NCBI GenBank assembly: GCA_964442745.1
Contig: CAYUAI010000056.1
Span: 1 to 27,770, forward strand
Direction: 5' to 3'
DNA: 27,770 bases
From: CAYUAI01 sp964442745
Lineage (GTDB): Bacteria > Pseudomonadota > Gammaproteobacteria > S012-40
In this document: positions 7,646-15,483 of the stretch, piece by piece
How the letters are laid out: the number at the start of each line of letters is the position of its first letter
Numbering within the stretch: position 1 is the stretch's first letter
Position numbers and translations under genes: made by a program
Notes under the pieces: generated by a model
Told to the model about the DNA's origin: nothing
Database searches by the model: none
Seen by the model: only the letters and a program-made list of their open reading frames with translations

Positions 7646-8428
7646 ATGTCCAATGGATACAAACATTTGATGATTAATCTTATATTTGCCTTTTTTTTAT
7701 TTATTTTTTTACCTTGTAGTTGGGCTGATTTACCCCAGACGATTCTTAAGATCAAACCAAGTATTGTGGGTGTTGGCACGGTGTTGCCTACTCGCCAACC
7801 ACCGGGTCGCTTAATGGGAACCGGCTTTGCTGTGGGTAGCGGACAGTTTATAGTGACTAATGCGCATGTGATTCCTGCGAACCTCGAGGAAGAAAAAAAT
7901 GAATTCCTGGCGGTATTTGTCGGTATTGGAAGAGAGGCTGAGACACGGTCGGCTAAGTTGGTGCAAATCGATGAAATCCATGACCTTGCTTTATTAAAGA
8001 TCAGCGGGAAAAAATTGCCTGCGATGATATTAGGCCGTACCGATGAGGCGCAAGAAGGTAAACTCTATGCGTTTTCCGGTTTTCCTATTGGGGCGGTGTT
8101 AGGTTTATATCCAGTGACCCATCGAGGTATTGTTTCGGCAATTTCCCCCGTTGCCATTCCTGTGGATACCACTAAAACATTAGATGTAAAAATGATACGC
8201 AGGCTGCGTAATCCCTATAATGTATTGCAGCTAGATGCAACCGCCTATCCTGGTAATAGTGGAAGTCCACTTTATGAAGTGGATAGCGGACGAGTGATTG
8301 GTGTAATTAATAAAGTTTTTATTAAAGAGACCAAGGAGAAAGTGCTAGAAAAGCCAAGCGGCATTAGTTACGCGATACCGGTGGATTTTGTTCGAGAGTT
8401 ACTGCTAAAAGAAAAAGCGGCTTTTTAG
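7646..8428 (+). CDS. Exported trypsin-like serine protease
   Basis: A 260-residue secreted or periplasmic protease. The start at ATG 7646 has GAGGGAG five bases upstream and gives a good signal peptide with a hydrophobic run at residues 8-22 and cleavage after SWA at 27. The chymotrypsin-fold triad is complete: H74 in TNAHV, D113 in HDLALL and S205 in PGNSGSP. A C-terminal GISYAIPVDFV segment matches DegP/HtrA-like proteases, but no PDZ domain follows, so it is a protease-domain-only member. The substrate is unknown. It starts 80 bases after thiL and may be read through from the operon. The gene ends just before a perfect palindrome. Confidence 0.9.
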   Translation: MSNGYKHLMINLIFAFFLFIFLPCSWADLPQTILKIKPSIVGVGTVLPTRQPPGRLMGTGFAVGSGQFIVTNAHVIPANLEEEKNEFLAVFVGIGREAETRSAKLVQIDEIHDLALLKISGKKLPAMILGRTDEAQEGKLYAFSGFPIGAVLGLYPVTHRGIVSAISPVAIPVDTTKTLDVKMIRRLRNPYNVLQLDATAYPGNSGSPLYEVDSGRVIGVINKVFIKETKEKVLEKPSGISYAIPVDFVRELLLKEKAAF

Positions 8429-8432
8429 GTGG

Positions 8433-8466
8433 ATTGGACGACGGAGCTTAAGCTCCGTCGTCCAAT
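8433..8466. terminator. Perfect 34-bp palindrome between convergent genes
   Basis: The half-site ATTGGACGACGGAGCTT is followed at once by its exact reverse complement, with no spacer. It lies between the stop of the protease gene (+) and the stop of galE (-), where a bidirectional terminator is expected. The stem is GC-rich, but neither side has a clear uridine tract, so it may act as a transcript 3'-end stabiliser rather than a classic intrinsic terminator. Confidence 0.6.
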
Positions 8467-8473
8467 GAATTCT

Positions 8474-9472
8474 TTAGCGATCGCGTTTTTTTTGGAGCTG
8501 ACGTTCCCAGTGAAGTGCGGTTGATACAATCACATCGAGATCATCAAATTTAGGTTGCCAGTTAAGCTGTTGTCTTATTTGCTTAGCCACGGCAATTAAT
8601 TCTGGTGGATCTCCCGCACGTTTCGGTTTTTCATAAATAGTGAGCGGTTTATTATTTGCCTTTTCCACGGCATTTAAAACTTCTCTAACACTATAGCCGT
8701 GTCCATAACCGCAGTTTAATGTGACAGATTCGCCGTCGTTGATTAAATAGTCAAGTGCTTTCACATGGGCATCGGCTAAATCTTCGACGTGGATGTAATC
8801 ACGAATGCCGGTACCATCGGGTGTTTCATAATCTGTCCCAAAAATGGCTACGCTGTCGCGTATGCCAACGGCGGCTTCACAAGCGACTTTGGTTAACAAC
8901 GTGGCTTCCGGCGTTGATTGGCCGATACGTCCTTCTGGGTCGCAACCGGCCACGTTAAAATAACGTAAAATAACGTGTTTAAGTTGGCTGGCGCTAGATT
9001 GGTCACGTAGCATCCATTCAGACATTAGCTTTGAGCTACCGTACGGATTGATGGGGATGGTTGGACTGTCTTCTGAAACCGGCACTTTGTCAGGAATACC
9101 ATAGACCGCGGCGGTGGAAGAAAAGATAAAGTACTTGACCCCAGCATTATTCGCACATTCTAATAAGTTACGGGTACTGCAGGTATTGTTGCCGTAGTAT
9201 TTAAGTGGATTGGTGACTGATTCGGGAACGATTGTGTGTGCGGCGAAATGCAAAATGGCATCAATGTGATGTGTTTCTAGTAACTGAGAGACGAGGGCTT
9301 GGTTGCCTGTATCTCCGACGATGAGTTCGCCATGTAGCACGGCATCACGGAATCCTTTGCTGAGATTATCGAGTACAATAATGTTTTGATAGCCTGCTCC
9401 AGCGAGTTGTTTTACCACATGACTGCCGATATAGCCGGCACCGCCGGTCACCAAAACATTTAAATTTGTCAT
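8474..9472 (-). CDS. galE: UDP-glucose 4-epimerase
   Basis: Interconverts UDP-glucose and UDP-galactose using bound NAD, supplying galactose for surface polysaccharide or glycan. At 332 residues it matches the extended short-chain dehydrogenase family. The NAD site GGAGYIGSH is at residues 10-18, SSTAAVYG at 118-125, and the catalytic Tyr/Lys pair is Y144 and K148 in YGSSK. RYFNVAGCDPEGRIG and GTGIRDYIHVEDLADAH are typical of GalE. An AGAGGA ribosome site precedes the ATG. It starts only 19 bases after the last prepilin gene, so it is probably transcribed with the pilin cassette. This could link it to glycosylation or a surface glycan, but that is inference. Confidence 0.96.
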   Translation of the reverse strand: MTNLNVLVTGGAGYIGSHVVKQLAGAGYQNIIVLDNLSKGFRDAVLHGELIVGDTGNQALVSQLLETHHIDAILHFAAHTIVPESVTNPLKYYGNNTCSTRNLLECANNAGVKYFIFSSTAAVYGIPDKVPVSEDSPTIPINPYGSSKLMSEWMLRDQSSASQLKHVILRYFNVAGCDPEGRIGQSTPEATLLTKVACEAAVGIRDSVAIFGTDYETPDGTGIRDYIHVEDLADAHVKALDYLINDGESVTLNCGYGHGYSVREVLNAVEKANNKPLTIYEKPKRAGDPPELIAVAKQIRQQLNWQPKFDDLDVIVSTALHWERQLQKKRDR

Positions 9473-9491
9473 AGATTAATTTCCTCTGTTT

Positions 9492-9950
9492 TTAGTCATC
9501 TTCATCAGGAAGAGTGAATGGTTGTTTGGTGTCAATGGGTTGATAAACTGAAATCACTGACGATAAGTTAACGGTTGAGTTTTCTGTGACTTGGTAGTTT
9601 TTTTCGTTGTCTGGCCAAGTCACCTGGGTGTTAATTCGCATTATATTAGGCGATATCGCGAATATTTTCCAAGAAAGCGTGAATTGATCATTTTTTCCGT
9701 CAATTTTTTCACTACCATTTTGTGATTTTTGGCGTTTGCTAATAAAAAATGTTTGTTTGAGTTTTTCTAGTTTATTTTGGGCGAGCATGACGGCTTCAGT
9801 ACGCTGCTGTGCAAAGACATTACTCTTTAATAAAACTGTTTGAATATTGCTCAAAGAGAGAAAGCCAAAACTGATAATGAGCAGTGTGACGAGGACTTCG
9901 ATTAAGGTAAAGCCTTGGGTATTTTTTTTATTAGGGGTCGATAAAGACAT
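9492..9950 (-). CDS. PilV-like minor type IV prepilin (cassette 2)
   Basis: A 152-residue prepilin with a leader ending TQG followed by FTLIEVLVTLLIISFGFLSLS. Glu5 of the mature protein is present, and the prepilin peptidase site is canonical. The pattern RTEAVMLAQNKLEKLKQ after the helix is characteristic of PilV/GspI-type minor pilins. The start at 9950 overlaps the upstream stop as TAATG, indicating translational coupling. An in-frame ATG at 9965 is possible but less likely. It is the last prepilin of the second cassette and is followed by galE. Minor pilins of this type form the initiation complex at the pilus tip. Confidence 0.85.
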   Translation of the reverse strand: MSLSTPNKKNTQGFTLIEVLVTLLIISFGFLSLSNIQTVLLKSNVFAQQRTEAVMLAQNKLEKLKQTFFISKRQKSQNGSEKIDGKNDQFTLSWKIFAISPNIMRINTQVTWPDNEKNYQVTENSTVNLSSVISVYQPIDTKQPFTLPDEDD

Positions 9951-11071
9951 TAAAAATCTCTCCATGTTCCGGGGATAGGAAGATAACGGCCTTGATTTTT
10001 CGTTAATGATCCAATGATGTCGTTATCGTATTCAATGGTAAAATGACCGTGACCAGAAAATGTACCTTTCACAATCACCATGCCCGTCACTTTTCCTGCG
10101 CCGTTTTTGTTATGCCAATCGGTGGTCGTATAAATGAGACCATTGATGTGAGCGCGAGGATGGTCAATGCTAAGTTTGCCATTAATGATTAGGAGCACGG
10201 GGTGCTGGACAGAGCCTAGCTTAATGTCACTATTGATCGTTAGATTTCCATGAACCCAAATAGTGTCGGCTAAGTGGTCAAGGTGGGTGCTGTTGCAGGT
10301 AGTTGGGCAATCGACTTGATGACTGCTGTATTTGACAGACTCTTCTGAAAATGAGAAAAAATTTGAAAAAAAGTATTGTGGATCTAGTTTGCCTAAGCGA
10401 GTGTCTTTTTCAACAATGTTGTTTGTTTCATCATCTCGTGTCGATAGGGTGGCCGCTCCATGAGAGGTTAAGTTGATAGAATCTCCTGCCCAAATCGCGA
10501 TGTGTTGACGAAAAAGGGCATTAATAATATGTACATTACCACCGATATTGGTTTGCTGATAAGTGATCAACGCGGCTGATGGTATTTTTTTTAAATATGG
10601 TGTGAAGTCGACAATTTGTTCTACACGCTGGATGGCTAAATTATCAAGTGATTTACCTTGTGATGTGAGTCGCAGGCGATTATTGTCGTCGGCTGCGATG
10701 GATTTAAGATCAATATGGAAAATGCCAGCCGTCTGATGGCTATGATCTGGAGGGGAGTTGCTGGCTGAATGATTATTTTGAGGTGACTTGAAATGTTGTA
10801 TCTGTGTTTTATTCAACGTCTCATAAGTGAGCGTTAGGCCCGTTTGTGCGGCGCTGAATGCTTGAGATTTCTGATAATGATTGCTCGATACCCGTTGTTC
10901 TACAATGCTCACTTGTGATGTCTGCAATATGATTATGGTCATGAGAAAGAGCAATGTGGTGGCGAGTACTAAAGTGGCAGCGCCTCGCTGTTGGTTGGCT
11001 AATGGGGATTGTTTGATGGTATTGAGTGATCGCTGGGAGTGGTTCATGAAATGTGGAATTGATGTTGTCAT
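9950..11071 (-). CDS. PilX-like minor type IV prepilin with extended C-terminal domain (cassette 2)
   Basis: A 373-residue protein. A basic leader (ending QQRG) precedes AATLVLATTLLFLMTIIILQ, then VEQRVSSNHYQKSQAFSAAQTGL, the typical PilX N-terminal pattern. Residue 5 of the mature form is Val, not Glu, as in PilX and GspK, which sit at the pilus or pseudopilus tip. The C-terminal third carries short beta-rich repeats (WVHGNLTINSD, LLIINGKLSID, HINGLIYTTTDW, GMVIVKGTFSGHG), suggesting a beta-solenoid-like domain. Two Cys (PTTCNST and nearby) may pair. The start is uncertain, because no Shine-Dalgarno is visible and an in-frame ATG lies eight codons in. It lies 7 bases downstream of the PilW gene. 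Confidence 0.8.
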   Translation of the reverse strand: MTTSIPHFMNHSQRSLNTIKQSPLANQQRGAATLVLATTLLFLMTIIILQTSQVSIVEQRVSSNHYQKSQAFSAAQTGLTLTYETLNKTQIQHFKSPQNNHSASNSPPDHSHQTAGIFHIDLKSIAADDNNRLRLTSQGKSLDNLAIQRVEQIVDFTPYLKKIPSAALITYQQTNIGGNVHIINALFRQHIAIWAGDSINLTSHGAATLSTRDDETNNIVEKDTRLGKLDPQYFFSNFFSFSEESVKYSSHQVDCPTTCNSTHLDHLADTIWVHGNLTINSDIKLGSVQHPVLLIINGKLSIDHPRAHINGLIYTTTDWHNKNGAGKVTGMVIVKGTFSGHGHFTIEYDNDIIGSLTKNQGRYLPIPGTWRDF

Positions 11072-11078
11072 GGTTATA

Positions 11079-11774
11079 TCAATGTATTAGTACTTGATGA
11101 TTTGGAAGTGTAATCGAGCTGGCTAAAGAAAACTCAGCCTCCGGATCTTTTTTTAGCATTCCCGTTAAATTAATCAATAGGGTTGATGACTGGATTAACA
11201 GATCACCGGGCGCGGTTTTTGTACACGTTTTGTCGCCTGTTTGGGTGATATTGAGACACTCGGTGTTTAGTTGAAATATCGGTGTTTTTTCTTTTCGAGT
11301 TTCCGTATGTTTAATGGTTAAGGTATTTAAATCGGTTAAATCTTCCCAGCGATTTTGATTGCATTTTCGTCCATTGATACTGACTTCAATGGTTTGTTTA
11401 TTTAATCGAAAGCCAAATATATCTTTGTTTGAGTTCAGTTGGCCATCTTTATCAATGTCGTAAGAATATCGAATACAGGTGTCGGTAAGCTCGACAATGC
11501 CAAACGGATTGGGTGTATTGATGGGTGAATTTTCTGCGTGTGCCCAATAGCCGGTTCTGCGAATGTCGCGTGTCATGATGTCGAGAATAATTCTGAGTTC
11601 TTGATGCAAATGAATGTTCTCCAAAATTGTTTTGTTGGTGCTGACGGTACTCGCAAAGACGGTTAATAACGTACCTAAAGCCAGCGTGCCAAGCAGCATG
11701 GCAATCATTAGCTCAATTAAGCTAAAGCCAGGCGCGATGATTTTTTGGTCATTTATTTGGGTTGTTGTGGACAT
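11079..11774 (-). CDS. PilW-like minor type IV prepilin (cassette 2)
   Basis: A 231-residue prepilin with a 16-residue leader ending APG, then FSLIELMIAMLLGTLALGTL with Glu5. The region LDIMTRDIRRTGYWAHAEN is the conserved PilW/GspJ pattern after the helix. A DIDKDGQLNSNKD stretch near residue 110 resembles an Asp-rich calcium loop. Four Cys residues are present in the globular part. It overlaps the upstream FimT gene by 22 bases, so translation is coupled. Confidence 0.85.
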   Translation of the reverse strand: MSTTTQINDQKIIAPGFSLIELMIAMLLGTLALGTLLTVFASTVSTNKTILENIHLHQELRIILDIMTRDIRRTGYWAHAENSPINTPNPFGIVELTDTCIRYSYDIDKDGQLNSNKDIFGFRLNKQTIEVSINGRKCNQNRWEDLTDLNTLTIKHTETRKEKTPIFQLNTECLNITQTGDKTCTKTAPGDLLIQSSTLLINLTGMLKKDPEAEFSLASSITLPNHQVLIH

Positions 11775-12343
11775 TTTTTAGCGTAATTGGTTAGATTAGG
11801 TGAACAGATTCGGATGCGTCCCAGTCGGGTAACGATGACAGCTGTGGTGTATCCTTTGGAGGAAGTAAACCAAGCGGTGCCGTTGTTTAAACCGCCGGAT
11901 TGACTGGTTCCCCGGGCCGGGTCAAAGACGGTATAGTGATGTTTGCCGAACTTGGCTTTCATTAGATGTATGCCGTTAAACTCATTGAAGGTTGTAATAT
12001 TTTCTACGCCATTGATGGCACAGTCGCCTGGTATATCGCAATCACAACTTGTTTGGTCATCAATACCGTAACACCACTGTATCCCTTGAGGTTTGAAAGA
12101 GAGGTAGATGGGTTTGCTTTGGGTGATTGCATAATTTCTGGCAAACTGTAAATCAACATACAGCTTTTCGGTCGCCCCTTTTAGACGCGTTTTTTCTACC
12201 GAGCCTTGAATAAACGGGATGACTTGTGTGGTAAAGATGCCGATAATGGCCAGTACAATGATGAGTTCGACAAGAGTGATGCCTGATTGATGAGTATCCA
12301 ATTGGTGGTTAATCCTTTTAGGAGAGATGATTATTTTGTTCAA
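11753..12343 (-). CDS. FimT/GspH-like minor type IV prepilin (cassette 2)
   Basis: A 196-residue prepilin: leader ending HQSG, then ITLVELIIVLAIIGIFTTQVIP with Glu5, followed by the GspH/FimT pattern KLYVDLQFARNYAITQSKPIYLSF and a C-terminal TRLGRIRIC. A Cys-rich insertion (WCYGIDDQTSCDCDIPGDC) holds several potential disulfides, unusual for this class. The start is doubtful. The frame opens at TTG 12343 with no ribosome site, and no in-frame ATG precedes the pilin helix. A TTG closer to the helix (after AAAGG) would give a leader of only about 7 residues. It heads the second cassette, 149 bases downstream of cassette 1. Confidence 0.8.
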   Translation of the reverse strand: MNKIIISPKRINHQLDTHQSGITLVELIIVLAIIGIFTTQVIPFIQGSVEKTRLKGATEKLYVDLQFARNYAITQSKPIYLSFKPQGIQWCYGIDDQTSCDCDIPGDCAINGVENITTFNEFNGIHLMKAKFGKHHYTVFDPARGTSQSGGLNNGTAWFTSSKGYTTAVIVTRLGRIRICSPNLTNYAKKCPQQPK

Positions 12344-12492
12344 AACAGGAGGAGTGGGGAATGTTAAGCTGGCTGTATTAAAATGAACTGATGGGATGGA
12401 TTAATTAAAGGCAGCAATGAAAGTGGAGGGGGCGGGGCTGTTTACCCTTATTATGAGGAGGGGAGCGAAGCTATAACAACGTGGCAAATTTC
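12344..12492 (-). other. Gap between the two minor-pilin cassettes
   Basis: A 149-base interval separating the last gene of cassette 1 from the first gene of cassette 2. All other gaps in this block are below about 55 bases. It may hold a terminator or a separate promoter, but I cannot identify a convincing hairpin or -35/-10 pair on the minus strand. Confidence 0.35.
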
Positions 12493-13257
12493 TCAGTACT
12501 GACTGATTGGTTGCGAGACTTGATTCAGTGGAGAAATTAATAGGCCAGAGGTCTGTTCATAGGCACCGACGTAGCGTTGAACGTAGCTTTTTGCATTACC
12601 TACTTGAGCGGCAGATTGGACATAAAGTTGGGCGCCACCATCATCGGCTGGGTTGCGAACTAATTCCATCCAAACCGCTGCTTTTTTTGTGGCGATTGAG
12701 GTCTCCCATGTGATGCTTTTGTTTTGTTTAACTAAATTACCTGTCTCATCCGTGGCATATAATAGCGGGAAATGATCTGAACTGAATAGGTCAGCAATGA
12801 CCAGTGTACTGGTGGATGGACTGATTATTTGACCAACAGTACCGTCGCCTTGGGCGATGGCTTCGCCATTAGCCACCCATTGTAATATCGCGGGTATTTG
12901 ACGATTGATGCCAGAGCCATCAGACATATAATAGATGTAATGAAGCTCGATGTTTGGTAAAGCATTATTAAGGTTAATGGGGGTTCTATTATCAATATCA
13001 CCTTCATTCTCAATGGCTCCATTACCATCAACATCCCCATCAAAAATGAATTGTCCATAGACTAAATTCATCGCGCTTTCTGCTAATAACAGTGACTCTG
13101 CTGAGTCCCTATTTTCTCCAGAACTTTTCATGCTCATCATGGTGCGTTCTAGAAACTTACCCGATGCAAAGACTAATGCAATTAAAAGAATTGTGACATA
13201 TAAAAGGATATAACCGGATTGTTTTTTAATATTCCATGGTGGTGTACGTTGTCGCAT
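12493..13257 (-). CDS. PilX/GspK-like minor type IV prepilin (cassette 1)
   Basis: A 254-residue protein with a 15-residue basic leader ending KKQSG, then YILLYVTILLIALVFASGKF. Mature residue 5 is Tyr rather than Glu, the mark of PilX/GspK tip subunits. The helix continues into SAESLLLAESAMNLVYGQF, the usual PilX pattern. Residues about 72-90 contain FDGDVDGNGAIENEGDID, an Asp-rich loop resembling calcium-binding DxDxDG motifs. It is much shorter than the PilX-like protein of cassette 2 and lacks its beta-repeat C-terminus, so the two are not recent duplicates. It follows the PilW gene by 9 bases and is the last gene of cassette 1. Confidence 0.78.
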   Translation of the reverse strand: MRQRTPPWNIKKQSGYILLYVTILLIALVFASGKFLERTMMSMKSSGENRDSAESLLLAESAMNLVYGQFIFDGDVDGNGAIENEGDIDNRTPINLNNALPNIELHYIYYMSDGSGINRQIPAILQWVANGEAIAQGDGTVGQIISPSTSTLVIADLFSSDHFPLLYATDETGNLVKQNKSITWETSIATKKAAVWMELVRNPADDGGAQLYVQSAAQVGNAKSYVQRYVGAYEQTSGLLISPLNQVSQPISQY

Positions 13258-13266
13258 AATTTAAAC

Positions 13267-13968
13267 TCAGTTGCGTGGAGAAATAGTGCTGGATATACTG
13301 AATGTGCGAAAGTGTCGCAAGTTTCCATCGGGCGCTAGCGTATTGATAAAACTTAAGTCTTTTTTACCTGTACGACTTGTTACTCTAAGTAAATAGCCAA
13401 TTTCTGTTTTGGCGCTGGGATTCGCCTGTAAGGTGTTTACATCGCTTAATGGCCACAGGTCTAAGTTAATAATTCGGGCATTATCTGCTGTGTTAGAACC
13501 CGCGATGGCTCGGAGGGGGGTGGCGGCTAATCCGGCAATTGTTATCGCTGAGGCGATTTGTATTGTGTAGGGGGCGGCATCATTGAGATCATTGCTCCAG
13601 CTAACTCGTATGGCATTGTGCTGGTAAGGTGGGGTATCGTTGGGCCATATGGGGTAGTCGCTTGGTAGCAAGAAATCAATCTGGATGGCATCGTTGGCAA
13701 TTTCAGCTTCGTTGTCAGAGTTTGGCTTGGCATTATTTTTATAAACGATATTAACTGAATCCGTTTCGGCTTGGCGAAGTATTCGACTCAATGTTGTAAA
13801 GGCCGTATGTGCCTCGTTGGTCGCCTGGCTTCTTTGGGCTTCTGATGAAATTAATGCGGTTTGTCCCATATATATGGTTAATGCCGCGGCAGATAATGTT
13901 AATGCAAGGGTAATCGCAACCATTAACTCTGATATTGTGTGCCCCGTTTGTTTGTTTATTATATACAT
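13267..13968 (-). CDS. PilW-like minor type IV prepilin (cassette 1)
   Basis: A 233-residue prepilin with a short 9-residue leader (MYIINKQTG), then HTISELMVAITLALTLSAAAL with Glu5. AHTAFTTLSRILRQAETDSVNIVY follows the helix in the PilW/GspJ manner. No Cys residues occur in the globular domain, in contrast to the cassette 2 PilW. The N-terminal His at mature position 1 is unusual, where Phe is the norm, though other residues are tolerated. It starts 5 bases after the PilV gene and ends 9 bases before the PilX-like gene. Confidence 0.82.
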   Translation of the reverse strand: MYIINKQTGHTISELMVAITLALTLSAAALTIYMGQTALISSEAQRSQATNEAHTAFTTLSRILRQAETDSVNIVYKNNAKPNSDNEAEIANDAIQIDFLLPSDYPIWPNDTPPYQHNAIRVSWSNDLNDAAPYTIQIASAITIAGLAATPLRAIAGSNTADNARIINLDLWPLSDVNTLQANPSAKTEIGYLLRVTSRTGKKDLSFINTLAPDGNLRHFRTFSISSTISPRN

Positions 13969-13973
13969 AAATT

Positions 13974-14447
13974 TTAGCTGGAGACTGGAGGTACTAAGGT
14001 GTGTGTTGTGATGAACGATGTCGGATTATTTTTTTTGTCAGTGTAGGTGACATTTAAAAATATCGTGTAAGGTGCAGCCCAATCGTTGATCGGTGTGGTG
14101 CCTAAGTTGAGGTTATTGGCGTCGAGTGCTTGTTGAATTTGAATGGTAAAGCCCTCAGCAATATACCCGTCTATGCTGAAGGATGGTGTTTGTGGTGTTT
14201 GGAAATTAGTGATGGCAGCTAACAGTTGTTGTTTGCCGCTACGTAAAGATTGCTCTAAGGGCTCGCTGGCTTGCAGTGAAATCTGCATGGCTGAAGCATG
14301 CACTTCGGTTGTTAGCGTATTTTGTAAGCTGCGGGTCATATAATAAGAAATGCCTAAAAAGCCAACAGCAAATACGGTAATACTTACCAAGACTTCAATT
14401 AAAGTGAAGGCACCTTGGCGATTAATTTTATCAATGATGATTTGCAT
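13974..14447 (-). CDS. PilV-like minor type IV prepilin (cassette 1)
   Basis: A 157-residue prepilin from ATG 14447, with leader MQIIIDKINRQGA and then FTLIEVLVSITVFAVGFLGIS. To place Glu at position 5 the residue before the cut must be Ala, because Gly lies one position earlier. Alternatively, cleavage after Gly leaves Glu at position 6. TEVHASAMQISLQASEPLEQSLR after the helix matches PilV. The longer start at 14477 would overlap the upstream gene and seems less likely. It lies 10 bases after the FimT gene. Confidence 0.83.
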   Translation of the reverse strand: MQIIIDKINRQGAFTLIEVLVSITVFAVGFLGISYYMTRSLQNTLTTEVHASAMQISLQASEPLEQSLRSGKQQLLAAITNFQTPQTPSFSIDGYIAEGFTIQIQQALDANNLNLGTTPINDWAAPYTIFLNVTYTDKKNNPTSFITTHTLVPPVSS

Positions 14448-14457
14448 GATATGGCAT

Positions 14458-14919
14458 CTATAGTGTTGTGATTGCACCGCTAGAGGAGATGTTAATGCTT
14501 TTAACTAATACGGTGTCTTGTGTTTTTTCAGCTTTGATTATGATAGTGAAATCGAAGATATTTGGAATATTGCTGCCAATGCCTGTACTGCCACTGATTG
14601 TTCCTGAGGGACGGAAGATCAGGTTGGTTGGGTTGACCTTAATTCGATGCGACAGTTTTATTTTTTTTATTACTTGGTTGTCACTGGTTGTCAAAATAAT
14701 TTCATTGGCTTCGTTAATTTGATAGTCAGTGAATACACTGCGAGAAAGCGCTAAGTGTTTCGCATGGTTTAGGGTTTGGTTAATGGTCATTCGGGTCGTT
14801 ATAATATCTTTTTCTGTTAAGAATGCGGTCAATGATGGATAAGACAGGCTGACAATGATCGCGATGATACTAACGATAATAAGAGTTTCCACAAGGGATA
14901 GGCCTGCTTGTTTGTTCAC
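14458..14919 (-). CDS. FimT/GspH-like minor type IV prepilin (cassette 1)
   Basis: A 153-residue prepilin with a very short leader (MNKQAG), then LSLVETLIIVSIIAIIVSLSYP with Glu5. INQTLNHAKHLALSRSVFTDY is the typical GspH/FimT sequence after the helix, and NLIFRPSGTISG the usual C-terminal strand region. It starts with GTG at 14919. Only a weak GGA is visible upstream, about 11 bases away, so translation may depend on the pilE-like gene that ends 51 bases before. No Cys residues are present. Confidence 0.82.
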   Translation of the reverse strand: MNKQAGLSLVETLIIVSIIAIIVSLSYPSLTAFLTEKDIITTRMTINQTLNHAKHLALSRSVFTDYQINEANEIILTTSDNQVIKKIKLSHRIKVNPTNLIFRPSGTISGSTGIGSNIPNIFDFTIIIKAEKTQDTVLVKSINISSSGAITTL

Positions 14920-14970
14920 GTTTTAATTTGTCCAATATTGAGTGAGTACGCTCATGATGGTGATATTTAA

Positions 14971-15483
14971 TTAACAATTGTTTCCACTTTTAATGACCCA
15001 GCAATCGAACGAACCGCCATCAAAGGGGGCTTTTGTCGTCTTTACTCCGTTCTGATCAATGGTATAAATGAATTTATCACCATCCCCAAGGCCAACATTC
15101 GGTTTATTTTTTGCCGTGATGACATAGGATTGACCACCATTATCTTTAATTTCACAAACGTAACTAAAGTACTTTACTTGTGGGTTACTCGGTGTTGTGA
15201 TATTACAGGCTGCATTATTGGCGATGGTTGAATAAACTCGATAATCTAAATAGTTTTTTTCTAATTGAAGCGTGAGTTCAGAGAGCACCGTAGTTGCTTC
15301 GGTTAAGCGGCTATGCTGGATATAATTAACCAGACTGGGGATGGCAAGTAGTGCAATAATTGATGCAATCCCCAGTGCAATGATAATTTCAATGAACGAA
15401 AACCCGCCGTTTTGGCGAGCACGGTATAAAAATATTTTTTTAGTCGGTATTGCTTGGATGGGTTTAGCTAAATAGCAAACCAT
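14971..15483 (-). CDS. PilE/PilA-like type IV pilin
   Basis: A 170-residue prepilin with a long 27-residue leader ending RQNGG, then FSFIEIIIALGIASIIALLAIP with Glu5. After the helix, QHSRLTEATTVLSELTLQLEKNYLDYRVY matches the PilE family. Four Cys residues, two in the middle (NAACNI, YVCE) and two at the end (DCWVIKSGNNC), suggest a closing disulfide loop. A good GAGGGAG ribosome site lies nine bases before the ATG. It is the first gene of cassette 1. It is probably a minor PilE-like subunit encoded with the tip proteins rather than the main pilin, but it could be a major pilin. Confidence 0.82.
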   Translation of the reverse strand: MVCYLAKPIQAIPTKKIFLYRARQNGGFSFIEIIIALGIASIIALLAIPSLVNYIQHSRLTEATTVLSELTLQLEKNYLDYRVYSTIANNAACNITTPSNPQVKYFSYVCEIKDNGGQSYVITAKNKPNVGLGDGDKFIYTIDQNGVKTTKAPFDGGSFDCWVIKSGNNC

